Assembly (NCBI RefSeq): GCF_042100115.1
Contig: NC_091280.1
Coordinates: forward strand, 1,178,001 to 1,242,000
Length of the DNA: 64,000 nucleotides
Direction of reading: 5' to 3'
Source: Alternaria dauci
Lineage: Eukaryota > Ascomycota > Dothideomycetes > Pleosporales > Pleosporaceae
Position numbers and translations under genes: made by a program. The notes below the pieces were generated by a model, which saw only the letters and a program-made list of their open reading frames with translations, was not told the DNA's origin and searched no databases. Below are positions 44,014 to 56,200 of the stretch, one piece after another. The first letter of the stretch is position 1; every line of letters starts with the position of its first letter.

Positions 44014-44849
44014 TTAGCCCAGCTTCTGGTCCTGGGGGTAGTGGCCACCAGGATGGCGGGGCATGCCTTGCTGCGCCATGGGATACTGGTTTGACTGCTG
44101 CTGCTGTTGTTGCAGGTAGCTCTGGTAGTGCAGGGCAGCCTCGGGCGTCATGTAGGCTTGGGGCATGGCTTGGTTGTTGGGCGGCATGCCGCGTGGCTGG
44201 CCCGGCGGTACCTGGGCGTGGTTGTCCTCTGGCGATTCGACAGTGTCGTTGTCGACGCCATTCGCGTCGCCGCTTGATGGCTCAGGGGCGTTGAGACAGG
44301 CCTGGGGGGAGCGAGTGTTAGCAATGCGATGCGACAGGTGGGCTGAGGGCTGCAGCGTACCTGGATGAGGTTCTTGCCCTCTGGCTTGGTGACTAGCGGT
44401 TGCAGCTTGGGTGTGGTGAAGGTGTAGACAAGACCAGTCTCGGAGACGACGAGCAGCAGCACTTGGGTGCCAGTCAGGACAGACAATTCGTAGGCCTGGG
44501 AGTGGGCGGCATGGTTAGCGGGAGCGCTCGGTGCAGACGAGGGTTTCATGCGACGCGGCGGGAGCAGATGCACCACGACGATGCGCGCTCAACGAGGAAG
44601 CACACGTACCTTCTTCATGATGCCAGCCTTGCGCTTGGAGAAGGTGATGTGCCGACGCGACTTGTCCTGGATGAACTTGATCTCAATCTTTCTTCGCTCG
44701 CGGCCGGGCTTGTCATCGTCGTCGTCGTCGTCGTCGGCAGCGGCGCGCGCGCGCTTGACGCCGCGGTTCTCCATGCCCATGGTGCCATTGCCGTCGTCGT
44801 GGACAGAGGGCGACGCGTTCTGGTCGTGCTCGGTGATTTCGCTGGCCAT
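44014..44849 (-). CDS. MCM1: MADS-box (SRF-type) transcription factor, Mcm1-like
   Basis: Three exons, 44849-44610, 44495-44361 and 44301-44014, all in phase 0, encode 220 aa. The MADS domain (about residues 53-110) reads RRKIEIKFIQDKSRRHITFS, KRKAGIMKKAYELSVLTGTQ, then VLLLVVSETGLVYTFTTPKL. It is the SRF-type form of Mcm1, which binds CC(A/T)6GG boxes and recruits partners for mating, cell-cycle and development genes. Before it is an Asp8 tract next to KRARAA; after it is a Gln-rich tail (YLQQQQQQSNQYPMAQQG), probably an activation region. The start at 44849 is chosen over a Met six codons upstream. Confidence 0.93.
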
Positions 44850-46836
44850 GGTGGTGAGTCGCGACAAAGATTGGTTACCCGCGGTGTTTGGGGGACGAGG
44901 GCCCTAAGCTGTGTTGGGCCGAGTGTGGGGAGTTGGCAGGCGTTCTTGCGTGGTTTGGGCAGACGCGCAAAAGGTTACAGAAGGAACTGCAGACGGCTTG
45001 AGTTGGGTTAGACGCTTAGAACGACCTCATACGGAAAAGGAAGCGCGGCCTGTTAAAAGATCGGGGCTGGTCCCTTTGTGATGGCGCAGCAGGAATGCAA
45101 GGAAAAGGTGCGCGGGGGAGGAAACGCTTGGTCGCACTGTGCTCGGTGGAAGGCACTAAATTACTCGTGGGCCCGTGCGGCGCCAGTGGCTGGGGGGTGC
45201 TTGTGCAAGGACGTGGTGCCGGGGGGCAGCGTGACCTCGCGACAGAGGGCGGGCGGGCTGGGCGGGACGAGGAGCGAGAGGGCGGTACGTACCTGGCAAA
45301 ATGCACAACGAACAGCGAACAGCGAACAGCGAACAACGAGGTGCGAGGTGCGGCGTGCTTTGTTTTCGCGCGCGCGCCGTTGGGGTGGGTAGCAAAAAAG
45401 ACAGGTCGAGGTGGTTTCCCGAACCCTGAGCTTGTGGAGCTTGGCGGGCACGCAGGGACAGACGGAGTGGTGCAGGTGTGTTATAGCCCGAGAGCTGTCT
45501 GAGGAAGGAAAGGGACGAACGGTATTGGGAATGAAACGGCGGGAGTGGTCAAGTATTTCTCTCGACGGCTGCTTTGGCTGCTTTGGTGCGGCAGGCCCTC
45601 AACTATCCACACCACTGGGGGCGGATGCGCTTGAGCTCGACCCTGGTCACAGCTCTGAGTCGCAGATCGACCATTATTGCCCTGGACGGCGGCATCGCGC
45701 TGCGCATAAAGGCACACTCTGCAGCGCACCACGGCCTCTGTACTGATACCGACCTTGACCCCTTCGTACTAGACCTTTGGCCTGTCAGGTCGCTTTTGGA
45801 GATGAACAGCAGCGGCCTTTCCACATGAAAAAGAGCGCCGTCCACCGCAGGCCGAGGACTGGGCTGGAGGCAGCTGAGCAGGGCCCGGTGTTTTGGATCG
45901 GGTTGATTGGTGGAAAGACTGCGCTAGTCCCGCTCAAGTCAGATTGACGGCCACCTTGGTCAAGGTCGGTTTGCCCACTCGCCGGGCGGCTTACACACGA
46001 CGGTAGACAGGATGGCTGGGCTACTACGACGGCTACCACTACTAAGCTGCTGCACGCCAGACTCGTCGTACCGAGCAGTTCGCATCCTCGCTGCCATTGC
46101 CACTGCACGCAGGCAGACAACGTCTACTGTGCGCACTCTGCCCTGTTCCCGCTGCGAGTGGGCCGTCGTGGCCGTCGAGGAAGCCGCGGTTGCACCTAGG
46201 CAAGACCAAGCAAGCACCACCCTTACGCACCTTCCCCGTTTGATCTCGCTTCGCTTGCAGCCACGGTCTAGCCTGCTCCTCGTCCTGCACGTCTGCACTG
46301 TTGGTGGCGCCTGCCCTGTGAGGCAGCAGCTCGATGCTCAACACCATCGCCCCTCGTGACAGTGACAACCATCATGCCGCGGCTCCACCACCATCTCGTC
46401 CCTGGCAGCCTGCCATCAACACCGCGTCGCACTTGTTCCAACACTGTGCCTGTTCGCACTCGACCTCTGCGCCTCACCCAAGTCGCCGCGCCAAACCAGT
46501 CGAACCATCATGCTTGTTCTCCTCTGTGATTGGCCGCCCACACTGCTCCAACACTACTGAAACCACCCACGCATCGCCGCGCTCCAACTGCGACGCGCCC
46601 TCGCCGTGCTTCTTAATGCCCATAGTCCCCGTGTCCCCGAATGCCATGCATTTTCCGCGCGAGCGCTGGTCCTGCTGCTTTCTCTTCACTTTGCTGCTTT
46701 CTTTCTGATAATTCACCCTGCTCGACGCAGATTACGAGAGTACGCCGGACGGCTCCGCTGCGCCCGACTTACATTCTTTGCTTCAAACTATTTTTCTTCA
46801 CTTCAGTCTCTTCCGTCAAGTCGCAATTCCGCCAGC
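44850..46836. promoter_or_regulatory. Divergent intergenic region, MCM1 / tetraspanin
   Basis: About 2 kb separates two head-to-head start codons. Long frames exist on both strands, but they overlap one another and have no recognisable protein. A 7-bp tandem repeat occurs at 45308-45336. The CT-rich stretch at 46680-46835 is probably the tetraspanin leader. Regulation by specific factors cannot be read. Confidence 0.45.
45308..45336. repeat. Short tandem repeat, unit CGAACAG
   Basis: Four near-perfect head-to-tail copies of a 7-bp unit, the last slightly altered. It lies about 460 bp upstream of the MCM1 start. Confidence 0.75.
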
Positions 46837-47690
46837 ATGCCGACCAAGTTGATGATGGCCTTTGTGGGCATGGACTTGCTCTTTGCCGGATGCGGAGGAC
46901 TGTTGCTGGGCTTCTCTCTCATATCGGAGCAATCGATGCGCGCCACTCCGACCGTAGACAACGTCACACAGAACCTGCTGCTCGGCCAGTGTCCCTTGAC
47001 AGGTACGACATCTGCAACTGGGCCATGACTGTGGTGCTGGCGAATCGATATCCTGGCACTACCGTGGCGGCGCATTGTCCCACGCATCGCCCTAGAACAT
47101 GCCATCTTGACGAACAGCAACTAACAACTTCTCCAGCTGGCGTAGTCAATGCAATCTTCGTCTTTGTCACATTCTTGCTGTCTCTCCCGGCACTTTTCCT
47201 ACCAACGAATCGAGGCTGGCTCCGTACTCAGGGCTGGCTGGTAGTCATCTGCGCGACCTTTACACTTGGTCTTGGTATCGCTATCTGGGTAGAGACCTTG
47301 CAGACCCGCACGAACCTGAGTGTCCTCTGGGGGCGCGAGACGCCGCTTATCCAGAGCCTTCTGCAGCAGAAGGTGAGCGGACGCCATGATCTGCAGAAAG
47401 AAGCTGACAAGTAACAGTTTGACTGCTGCGGTTACGTCAACTCCACCACGCCTCCGTTCGTGCAGGATAGCACATGTCAGAACACCTTGGTCGCCGCACA
47501 GAAGGGAGGATGCATTGGCAAATTCTCCTCCTTTGCCAACACATATCTGGATCGCGTCTTCACTGCCGCCTTCGGTATCGTCGGTATCGACATGATCCTT
47601 GTGCTTTGTGTCGCCATGGTGCTCAAGTACCGCATGGAACAGGAACGCTACAGGCACATTGACGAGAAGAACGGACTGGGTGGGCTATAG
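46837..47690 (+). CDS. Fungal tetraspanin
   Basis: Three exons, 46837-47002, 47137-47372 and 47418-47690 (phases 1 and 0), encode 224 aa, the length of fungal Pls1-type tetraspanins. Four TM helices are visible: KLMMAFVGMDLLFAGCGGLL, AIFVFVTFLLSLPALFL, LVVICATFTLGLGIAIW and TAAFGIVGIDMILVLCVAMV. The large extracellular loop has the hallmark FDCCGY followed by single cysteines in STCQN and GGCIGK, giving the four Cys expected. Fungal tetraspanins organise membrane microdomains; Pls1 is needed for penetration-peg emergence in plant pathogens. Whether this is Pls1 or another tetraspanin class cannot be settled by eye. Confidence 0.88.
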
Positions 47691-48254
47691 ACGATGGAAG
47701 AATCCAAAACACAAACAAGAGGGTTTTGGAAGAGCCGGCCAAGCAGAGTCAACGAACACACATGTCAATCGAACGACTCTTTCTTTCCCTCCATAGTCTA
47801 CAACTGGTGATGTGGAAGTAATGACGGGGGTCTCAGCAGTGCTGATGCTCCACATGGCAAGTTTCCCACGTCTTTGATTCGGCATCTTATAGTTTCTGCA
47901 TTTAGCGTTCTCATGTATATAGATCTGGACACAACTCCGTTAATATAGTTTCGCGACTGATCTCGCATGGCGAGTGTAGATGAATTATAGACTTCACATG
48001 GATAGTATCTTGTAAACAGGTAGTTTCGACGTGATTTCTCTCATGGTCACAGCATCTGAGAAACTGCATTCTCCAACAAGTGACCACCCAATCAGTCTCA
48101 TCTCAAACCGCCTCCAAACCAAGCACCAAACCAGCCAAGCCTCACTACACCTGTCACTCTGCACCACCATTCCACTTTTCGCCGTTCCCTCGCCGGCAAC
48201 AGCGCTAAACCTCTTTCCCACCTTCTACTTTGCTTTTCACAAGGACCATCCCGC
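47691..48254. other. Intergenic, nothing firm
   Basis: 3' flank of the tetraspanin gene. The last 150 bases are C/T- and CAA-rich, like a fungal 5' leader, and precede the candidate small gene at 48255. Confidence 0.45.
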
Positions 48255-48530
48255 ATGCCGCCCAACCGTTCATCGGCAAACGGCAGCCCTAGTTCAGATT
48301 TGGAAACTGCTATCCGAGACACAACGGCAGTCTCCAGGGCTGACAACCCAATACCAAGGAACGCGCACGCACTGGCATGGTTGCAAGCACCTGCGGACGG
48401 CAAGTAAGCTGGCTAGGCCCAGCGCGGTTTACCCACCGGTACATTCAACGATAGACGTGCGAGAGATGCCGCGTGCGGTATTTGTCTACTGTATGTAGAG
48501 GAAGCACGCGATGTCTCTTTGCTGGACTAG
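48255..48530 (+). CDS. Candidate small protein, unknown
   Basis: Exons 48255-48403 and 48455-48530 would encode 74 aa. The first is 49 codons from an ATG (MPPNRSSANGSPSS start), ending at a GTAAGC donor. A 51-nt intron ends ATTCAACGATAG. The second exon reads RARDAACGICLLYVEEARDV before a stop. The evidence is the ATG after a pyrimidine-rich leader, a good donor and matching phase 2. No homologue is recognised, and the acceptor is not strong. It could be a chance open frame. Confidence 0.3.
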
Positions 48531-49500
48531 CTAGGGGCGCATATCGCGCAGTTCACCCGTCATAAAATCCAACTCTACTCTACGCACCATTCCCTAGCCT
48601 CACACGTCAAGGTTTACCCAATGTCCGATGCTCCGAAATATTGTTCATGGCTCCAGAAGCCAAGCATTCCGGCGCAAACTCCGAACCGAGGCCTTTTTTT
48701 TTTTGGTTTTCCAGGCGCCCCCAAACAACGCTGGTTGCCATCGCCCATCACACCGCCTCAGATGGATGGCGAGTCAGCAACATGCGTTGCGCCACAGATC
48801 TCATGCCTGTCAAACATTTCCCACCTGCAGCCGCCACTGTAAGCGTACCCGTGCCGCAAGCCCGCGTGGTAACTCTATTGCTGTATCGCCATCTCTACAC
48901 GTGGTGTTTACAGCATTCTCTAGTGCGGTCGCCTGCTTTTGTTCTCTTCATTCTTGAAAAATCGCCCAGCACGCACGTTTGCACATACAGTAGTTTTATG
49001 AGTAAGCCGTCTCATCGCTTCGACGCCCCGCAATGCAATGTGACAGGAGGAGATGAACTCGTTTCTGGGCCGCGACCGAGCTTCTGCGGACACCAGCTGC
49101 ATCAAAAAAGAGCTACCTGCATGGTTTTCACGCTCGTCTAGGCCCTTGTCGCGAGCCGCTAATTTTCAAAGGATTGCACATTGCAGCGCGCGAAATTGGC
49201 TTCTCTGACATTGGTCTCATGTTTTCTGCGAGGCGACGCGGTAGAGCGGAGCGTGAGTTTTGGTTCTCCTGTAGATCCCCCCTGAAGGTTGTAGCGGGAA
49301 GGTGTGCCAAGTGCTGTGCCAACGTTGATGCGGATTTCAGGGGTCATGAAGAGACGAGATTGCGTGGGGTGCGACAAGTTGTTTGAAGCCCTTGGCGAAA
49401 GCAAGAAGAGGGTTGAAATGTTTGTGATAGTTGAATACCTACACATGCGAGTACTATGGTATTGTATGCATGTAATTCGGCAGCATGGTCAAGACCTCTG
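48531..49500. other. Intergenic with a T11 run
   Basis: Frames here are open but have no supporting signal. A T11 run lies at 48694-48704. This is the 3' flank of the minus-strand gene ending at 49501. Confidence 0.5.
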
Positions 49501-51852
49501 TCAAGTCTCTGTGGAATCCGCGACGTCTGCTAACACGTCGTCTTCGTCAAATATGCTACGTAGAGGTGCTGGAGTGGGATTCTGTAACCGTTTCTGGAAA
49601 AACCTGTTGACTTTCAGCTGTGTATCTTCATCCTCATTCCCGAACACGTTGTGAGCCTTCTTTCCGCCTATCCGCACGGCGTGCTCAAGTCGTGCGCGTA
49701 GTCTCTCTATAGAATCCTTCGCGTCCATAATGGTCAAGTCCACCGCAGCGCCAGCTTCGACAATAGAATTACCAAGTAGCTGAAACTCTCGAGCAAGTAC
49801 GTCCACCTGGTTGTTGAAGTCTTTCACCTCAGACGACGCAGGTACTGGAGCTCTGACAGGAGATGAGCCTGCTTCAGAAGTCGTTGGACTCGATAGGGGT
49901 TGGTAAGGTACGTCCGACAAGCCAGGCCCAACAGCGATGTCGAGGAGAGCCAAACGTGCAGCGAGATGGTCGTAGTCCGTGTTCTTATTTATTTGAAAAC
50001 TTGGCGAGTTTCTGATTTGCTTGTAGATGATGTTGGAAACCTCTGGGTCCGAGAGCGGTACGTCGACTGGAGTTGGGAAGACTAGAAATGCAAAGGCCAA
50101 ATAACGTTGCAGATATGCTGTCAATGGCAATGTCGATGGAAAAGAACGGACCAGGTTTCTTTGGAGCAAAGGATGCGTCACTTTTTCTAGTAGTTGGGAG
50201 ACAACCTCGCTGAGCTGCGTAGATATTAGAGTGTGAATATTTTGCTGTAGTGAAGAGCTCCCTACAGCGGAGGCCAGCTTATGGTTGTTAGCAAAGCTGC
50301 ATACAATAGCTCCCATAGCGTCCTGTATAGCGTGTAGTATGGCAGCATCTGCCATGACTCTATCATCAAGACACACATGGCAGAGTATGTATAGCGCATG
50401 AGTTCGAGACCCCGACTGCAAGCTATAAAGAATCAGTAAAGCACTTTCCTCGTATATAGTCTGCTTACCATGGCGCTGCTCGCTCAAGCAGCCGAGCAAT
50501 AGATATCAATGACGGTGGAAGCGAGATTCTGGTTTCGGATCGTGGTACAGAGACCGGTACGAGCTTGGTTGACGCCTCAAGTTGTGTCATATCAGCGCCT
50601 ATCTCGTTAAACAATGCTTCTAGCCCTGTGCGATCCAGAAGCATGCGGAGATGCGTATTTTGAGACTGTAAAGGGTCAAATACTGCCATGAGTTGACAAT
50701 CGAAATGACCCTACCTCCAGGATTTCGATGTATCTGTAGCTAAGCGCCTCATTTCGACTCGAGGAAACTACAGATCTTAGCAAATGCAAGTGTAACGTTC
50801 GTGTACAACCAACTCTGATTAATCATCCAAGAAGCTAGTTCTTGAGGTAGCTTTTGTAGACGAAATATTTGTTGAGCGAAGCCGGTCATGAAAGCTTGAT
50901 CCCTGGCGTACGAGTCTTGAACATGTTAACGACTGACGCGACGTAGCAGTATAGAGACTCTACCTTCGAAGCTCGATACCCACCGATGGTTGGGCAGGCT
51001 TGTGATGGGAAATACCGGCCGCACTGGTATTGAGTTCGAGTCTGGGTTGTCTTTGAAGAAATGGAAAGTGCTTTCTAGCTGCGTGGCGTTTGTTCTCTGC
51101 ATAGCCTGTAAGAGGCGGTGCGCCTTGTCCGGATCGTCGTCATCATCTACGACCTGGCCAAACGTCTCTTCGTTTATTGCAATGGATGCGTTAACGGATA
51201 CTTGCATGGCTGTCTCGAGGGCAGCCTTGTGTTCCTGAATCTGTCGCTCTGTTTCTCGGTTCTTCTGGGCTGCTTGTACCAGTGCGCTCAAGTTGATCCT
51301 GTCGCCCTTCGCCTTCTTGACGGGCTTGCGTAACCCGTCTATTTGGTCTTCGGACGTGCGCTTTGAACGTGTAGTGGTCATGGTAGTGATGGCCTTGACT
51401 CTCGGCGTGGGTATGCCAAAGTCCAACTCGGGGAGCGAGTCATCGTCGGAGTCGGAATTCAAAACCACTTGCTCGCCATTTGATTCTATGCGCCTGCTTG
51501 TGCCTGAGGTTGCAGATGTCTGAGAGGGATTGAAGGGCGGCGCATCGGCACTCGCAGCTCTTATTGTAGAAGACGCGGTCGACGCGGAGACGTTTGTCGA
51601 GGAAAGCGGGGTGGGGGTGGGGTATGAGATGGCGTCCTGGATGGCTCCAGACGATCCTGGAAGGTTAGACTGACGGGTAGACGCATCTTTTGCATCTGCA
51701 GCGGTGGGATGGGTTAGCCTAAGGCAGCAAGTCTCAGACGGCAAGGTGCGTGTACTTCTCTGGGGCAGGGTCGATTGCGAAGCAGCAGCACTTGACGAGT
51801 TTTTCGGCACGGGAGAGAAGAAGTCGCGGATGCTCTTCTTCTGGGGTTTCAT
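49501..51852 (-). CDS. Putative nuclear protein with PIP-like N-terminus (possible Nse6/SLF2-type)
   Basis: Five exons, 51852-50964, 50915-50814, 50767-50715, 50665-50469 and 50422-49501, with phases 1, 1, 0 and 2, encode 720 aa. Without splicing this looks like two unrelated proteins. The joins create a smooth chain: SFEDSYARDQAFMTGFAQQI, then QISSSRNEALSYRYIEILES and QNTHLRMLLDRTGLEALF. The N-terminus MKPQKKSIRDFFSP contains a PCNA-binding-like KKSIRDFF. Residues 15-200 are disordered with SDSDDDSLPELDFG and a KRTSEDQ...KPVKKAK basic patch. The rest is mainly helical. The order (PIP/disordered, then a helical-repeat C-terminus) recalls Smc5/6 loader subunits of the Nse6/SLF2 (CANIN) type, but I cannot confirm the family. 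Confidence 0.7.
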
Positions 51853-53263
51853 GGCGGCGAATAATAGAGGGGTGGTGATGTTGACGAGTGGGGGTGGTGC
51901 AACCTTGCGACGACGCGTGAGGCGTACCCAGAGCGGATGCCGGGCATGATGCGCGGCACGCTGTCACGTGCATGGGAGTTGAACAACTTCACCCGGAGGT
52001 AACCATTCAAGCGCCAACGCGCCAACGCCTGGCTGCAGATGGGCTAGATTGATTTGCCGTTGACGACATGCATCGGAATGCGAGTTGGCCGACATCCGTA
52101 TGTCGCATGAAGGTCGTCAATTCTACACTGCAGAAATAATCTTCGCCGCATCCGAGCCATGCCGCCCGCGCTGACTGGTGACGTTCTGTTTCTGTTTCAA
52201 GGGTTTCGCATTGCCTCTCTACGCCGGGCCTGTGTCAAATGTGGGATGCCAGGCCCGGTATCGTGGGACGTGTGATATATTAAGCACATGGATACGGCTC
52301 TAGAAGCTTCATTAATCCAGCCCAGAGTCACTTGGACGAAGCACGGAGCTCGAGGATCTCCCGGCTACGACGACATATACAACTTGTCCATGGACGAATG
52401 AGGGCTGAAATGGCGCTCCACCCTGCGTGGCTGCTTAGAAGGAGTGCTGACTGGAGCCCGCGGATGCTCCGTTATGATTAGTCCCCGGACAGTCGCAGGC
52501 TGACATGGCTGAAGCAGAAGTGGTGACGAGCGTGGTTGATGGTGTCGCCCACCGCCCAGCGTTCCTGAGATGGGGATGTGCAGCCCATCTACTCTCTCTG
52601 TCGCTGCAGGCCCAGGCCACGCGTCGCCAACGCGATTGACAGAAATAAATGCTCCTGTGTTGGTGCGTGAAATGATCAGATCGCAGTGCGGGCCCTCCAA
52701 GGGGAACTAGTCTCGCATCTTGTTAAGACCGTAGCGTCCGGCCGAGGGCGTGCGAGGCGTGTGCTTCCCGCGTCGATGGTGTAAGCACATGGAAGCAACT
52801 AAAGCCCAGCAACGTAGCAATCATTCATCAGGGTCTGCAGAGTACTTGCCGCTCTCCGCTGCCTCCCCCTCGTGTTGATTCTACACGGCCCTGCACTCGG
52901 ACGGCCTTGGACCGTCTCACCACTCTGTCGCACATCCTGACCGTCGCTCCGCCTGCACCTGCAACGTCGAGGTTAGTGTTCGCAACGGCTGCGTCTCGTC
53001 CGGCATCTTTTAATATCCGAATACAACGCGGCCGCCCATCTGTTCTCACGCTCCGCGACAAGCACAACACCACCCACCGCCCACCACCACCAACACTACC
53101 AGCACCACCCTCGACCACCGCCCGGCACTACATGCACTGCACCCCTCGACACGTGCCAGCGTCCTCCGCGAACGAATTGGCCTGCACCGCAGCGTAGAGC
53201 CTTTCCGGCTCAGGCCGTCGCCGCCCTCGTTGCAGCGCCGCAGCATCCCCGACGACAAGCACC
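51853..53263. promoter_or_regulatory. Divergent intergenic region
   Basis: About 1.4 kb between head-to-head genes. No frame is supported. From about 52900 the sequence is C- and A-rich with many CACC/CCACC repeats, probably the long leader of the flippase gene. Confidence 0.5.
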
Positions 53264-56200
53264 ATGACGCTGCAACCCTACATGGAGCCCAACGAGACCG
53301 AGGTGTCACATCCGCAGAAGCGCATACGTTGTGAGTGCCGCCCATTCCGCTGACCGCACAGAGAGACGCCGGTCGAGAGCATGCGCTGACTGGGACACGC
53401 AGGGGCAACACATCGCGCAACGGGCATCAAGGCGGCAAACAAGCGACACTCGCTCAAGGAACGTCTCCACCGGCGCATAGGCTCTGGCGGCGAGAAGCAC
53501 GACTCGCTGGGCAAAGAAGGCGGCCTTGCGACCGACCCTTCTCCTGAGAGCTCAGATGCAGGCGCCGAAGAGGGAGACTCGGGGCGGAAGGTCTACTTCA
53601 ACGTTCCCCTGCCCCAAACAGAACGCGACGAGCAAGGCCACCCCCTCGCACAGTACGCCCGCAACAAGATAAGAACCGCAAAATACACGCCCCTCAGCTT
53701 CGTACCCAAGAACCTGTGGTTCCAGTTCCACAACATCGCCAACGTCTACTTCCTGTTCATTATTATCCTGGGCGTGCGTACCCCTTCCCACTCCTCCGAC
53801 GCATCCGTCAGCTAACTGACTTGTCCAGATTTTCTCAATTTTCGGTGCTAGTAATCCTGCCCTGAATGCAGTACCGCTCATCGTCATTCTCGTCATCACG
53901 TCCATCAAGGATGGAGTAGAAGATTGGCGAAGAACCGTCCTCGACAACGAGCTCAACAACGCGCCCGTCCACCGACTCGTCGACTTCAACAACGTAAACA
54001 CGGCCGAAGACAGGGTATCCTTGTGGCGGAAGATCAAGAAGGCCACCACCAAGAGCATAGTCACAACATGGCGGCTGGTGAAGAGCGCCAAGAACAAAAA
54101 GGGCGGAAAGGGCAAAGGAGGTGAGGACGGCGGCATTGACGGCTCGCGTCCTTCGCACGAGACCCGAAGAGCTTCCATCGCATCGCACAGAGAATCCTAC
54201 TTTGGCAACGAAAACGACATCCAGATGACACCCGTGCCCTCACCACTACCAGGCCAGTCCCCTACGCACTCCCCGCAATTGACCCATGGTCCCGGTGAAG
54301 GAGACAAGATTCGCGGCGCCGACTCCAATCCCGGCCCTCAAAAGAAGTTCTGGGGAAGCGTGCTGAACCCTCACAAGACTGCTCCTGAAAAGGCACGCTT
54401 CAAGAAAGATGAATGGAAAAATGTACAGGTCGGCGACTTTGTGCGCCTCTACAACGACGAGGAGATTCCTGCCGACGTGATTGTGCTCTCCACTTCTTCC
54501 GACGACGGCGCATGCTATGTTGAGACGAAGAACTTGGACGGCGAGACTAACCTCAAGGTGCGCAACGCACTCCACGCCACTCGAGATGTGCGACACGCTC
54601 GACACTGCGAACGCGCCGAGTTCGTCATCGAGAGCGAAGGCGCTCATTCCAACTTGTACTCGTACAGTGCTGCCCTCAGGTGGCAGCAGCACAACGCCAA
54701 AGATCCCGAGGCGCCGCCGTACGAAATGGTCGAGCCCATCTCCATCAACAACCTCATCCTCCGTGGCTGTCAATTGAGAAACACTGAGTGGGTATTGGGT
54801 GTCGTCGTCTTCACCGGAGAAGAGACCAAGATTATGATCAACTCCGGTATTACGCCCAGTAAGCGAGCCAGAATCTCCAAAGAACTCAATTGGAACGTCG
54901 TATACAATTTCTTCATTCTGGCCGCCATGTGTCTGGTCTCTGGCATCGTGCTTGGAGTGACTTGGGCCCGGGACGACACCACCCACTCATTCTTCGAATA
55001 TGGTTCCTACGGAGGTGCTCCTGCTACAGACGGTGTGATTGCGTTTTGGACTGCCGTCATTCTCTTCCAGAATTTGGTTCCCATTTCGCTTTACATCACG
55101 CTAGAAATCATCCGTACGCTTCAGGCCCTATTCATCTACAGCGACATACACATGTACTACGCAAAGCTCGACTACCCCTGTACCCCCAAGTCCTGGAACA
55201 TCTCAGACGACGTGGGCCAGATCGAATACATCTTTTCGGACAAGACGGGCACACTCACCCAGAACGTCATGGAGTTCAAGAAGGCAACCATCAACGGCGT
55301 CCCCTATGGAGAAGCGTACACAGAGGCTCAGGCAGGCATGCAGCGCAGACAGGGTATCAACGTCGAAGTTGAAGGTGCCAAGGCTCGCGAGCAGATTGCA
55401 CGCGACCGCGTACGCATGCTCGAGGGAATTCGCAAGATGCATGACAACCCCTACTTGTGGGATGAAGATCTGACATTTATCGCCCCGGACTACATCGATG
55501 ACCTGCGCGGAGAATCTGGAATGGAACAAAAGAGAGCTAATGAAGAGTTTATGATTGCTTTGGCTCTCTGCCATACTGTTGTTACCGAACGCACCCCTGG
55601 CGACCCACCAAAGATTGAGTTCAAAGCACAATCGCCCGATGAAGCTGCACTCGTCGCTACTGCCCGTGATGTTGGCTTTACATTCGTCGGTCGCGAAGAC
55701 GATCGTCTAGTTGTCAATGTTTTGGGACAAGAGCGCAAATACCAAGTCCTCAATACCCTCGAGTTCAACTCCAGCAGGAAGCGAATGAGTGCAATCATCA
55801 GAATGCCTGATAACAGAATCATGCTCTTCTGCAAAGGAGCTGATAGCATGATCTACTCGAGGTTGATCCCCAATGAGCAACGACAACTCCGTGCCGATAC
55901 TGGTGAGCATCTGGAGATGTTTGCGCGAGAAGGACTCCGAACACTGTGCATTGCTCAAAGAGAAATCTCCGAAGAGGAATACCAAGAGTGGAACAGGGAT
56001 TATGACATTGCTGCCAATGCTATCCAAGGACGCGAGGACAAGCTGGAAGAGGTATCCGACCGCATTGAAAACCACTTGTGGCTGGTTGGAGGAACTGCTA
56101 TCGAGGACCGACTCCAGGACGGTGTGCCAGAGTCCATTTCCCTCCTTGGCCAGGCCGGTATCAAGCTATGGGTTCTTACTGGTGACAAAGTTGAGACAGC

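Noticed and set aside
44400..45011. 203-codon plus-strand frame
   Set aside because: Antisense to MCM1 exons 1-2; its Val/Asp-rich runs mirror the Asp8 repeat.
46641..47414. 257-codon plus-strand frame
   Set aside because: It is a read-through of tetraspanin exon 2 and its introns; the spliced model restores four TM helices and the CCG loop.
50465..50689. Separate short gene starting MAVFDPLQSQ
   Set aside because: Joins in phase to exons on both sides; the Met lies in what is better explained as an intron.
54246..54986. 246-codon minus-strand open frame
   Set aside because: Lies wholly antisense to the flippase exon with DGET and other P4 motifs; it has no domain of its own.
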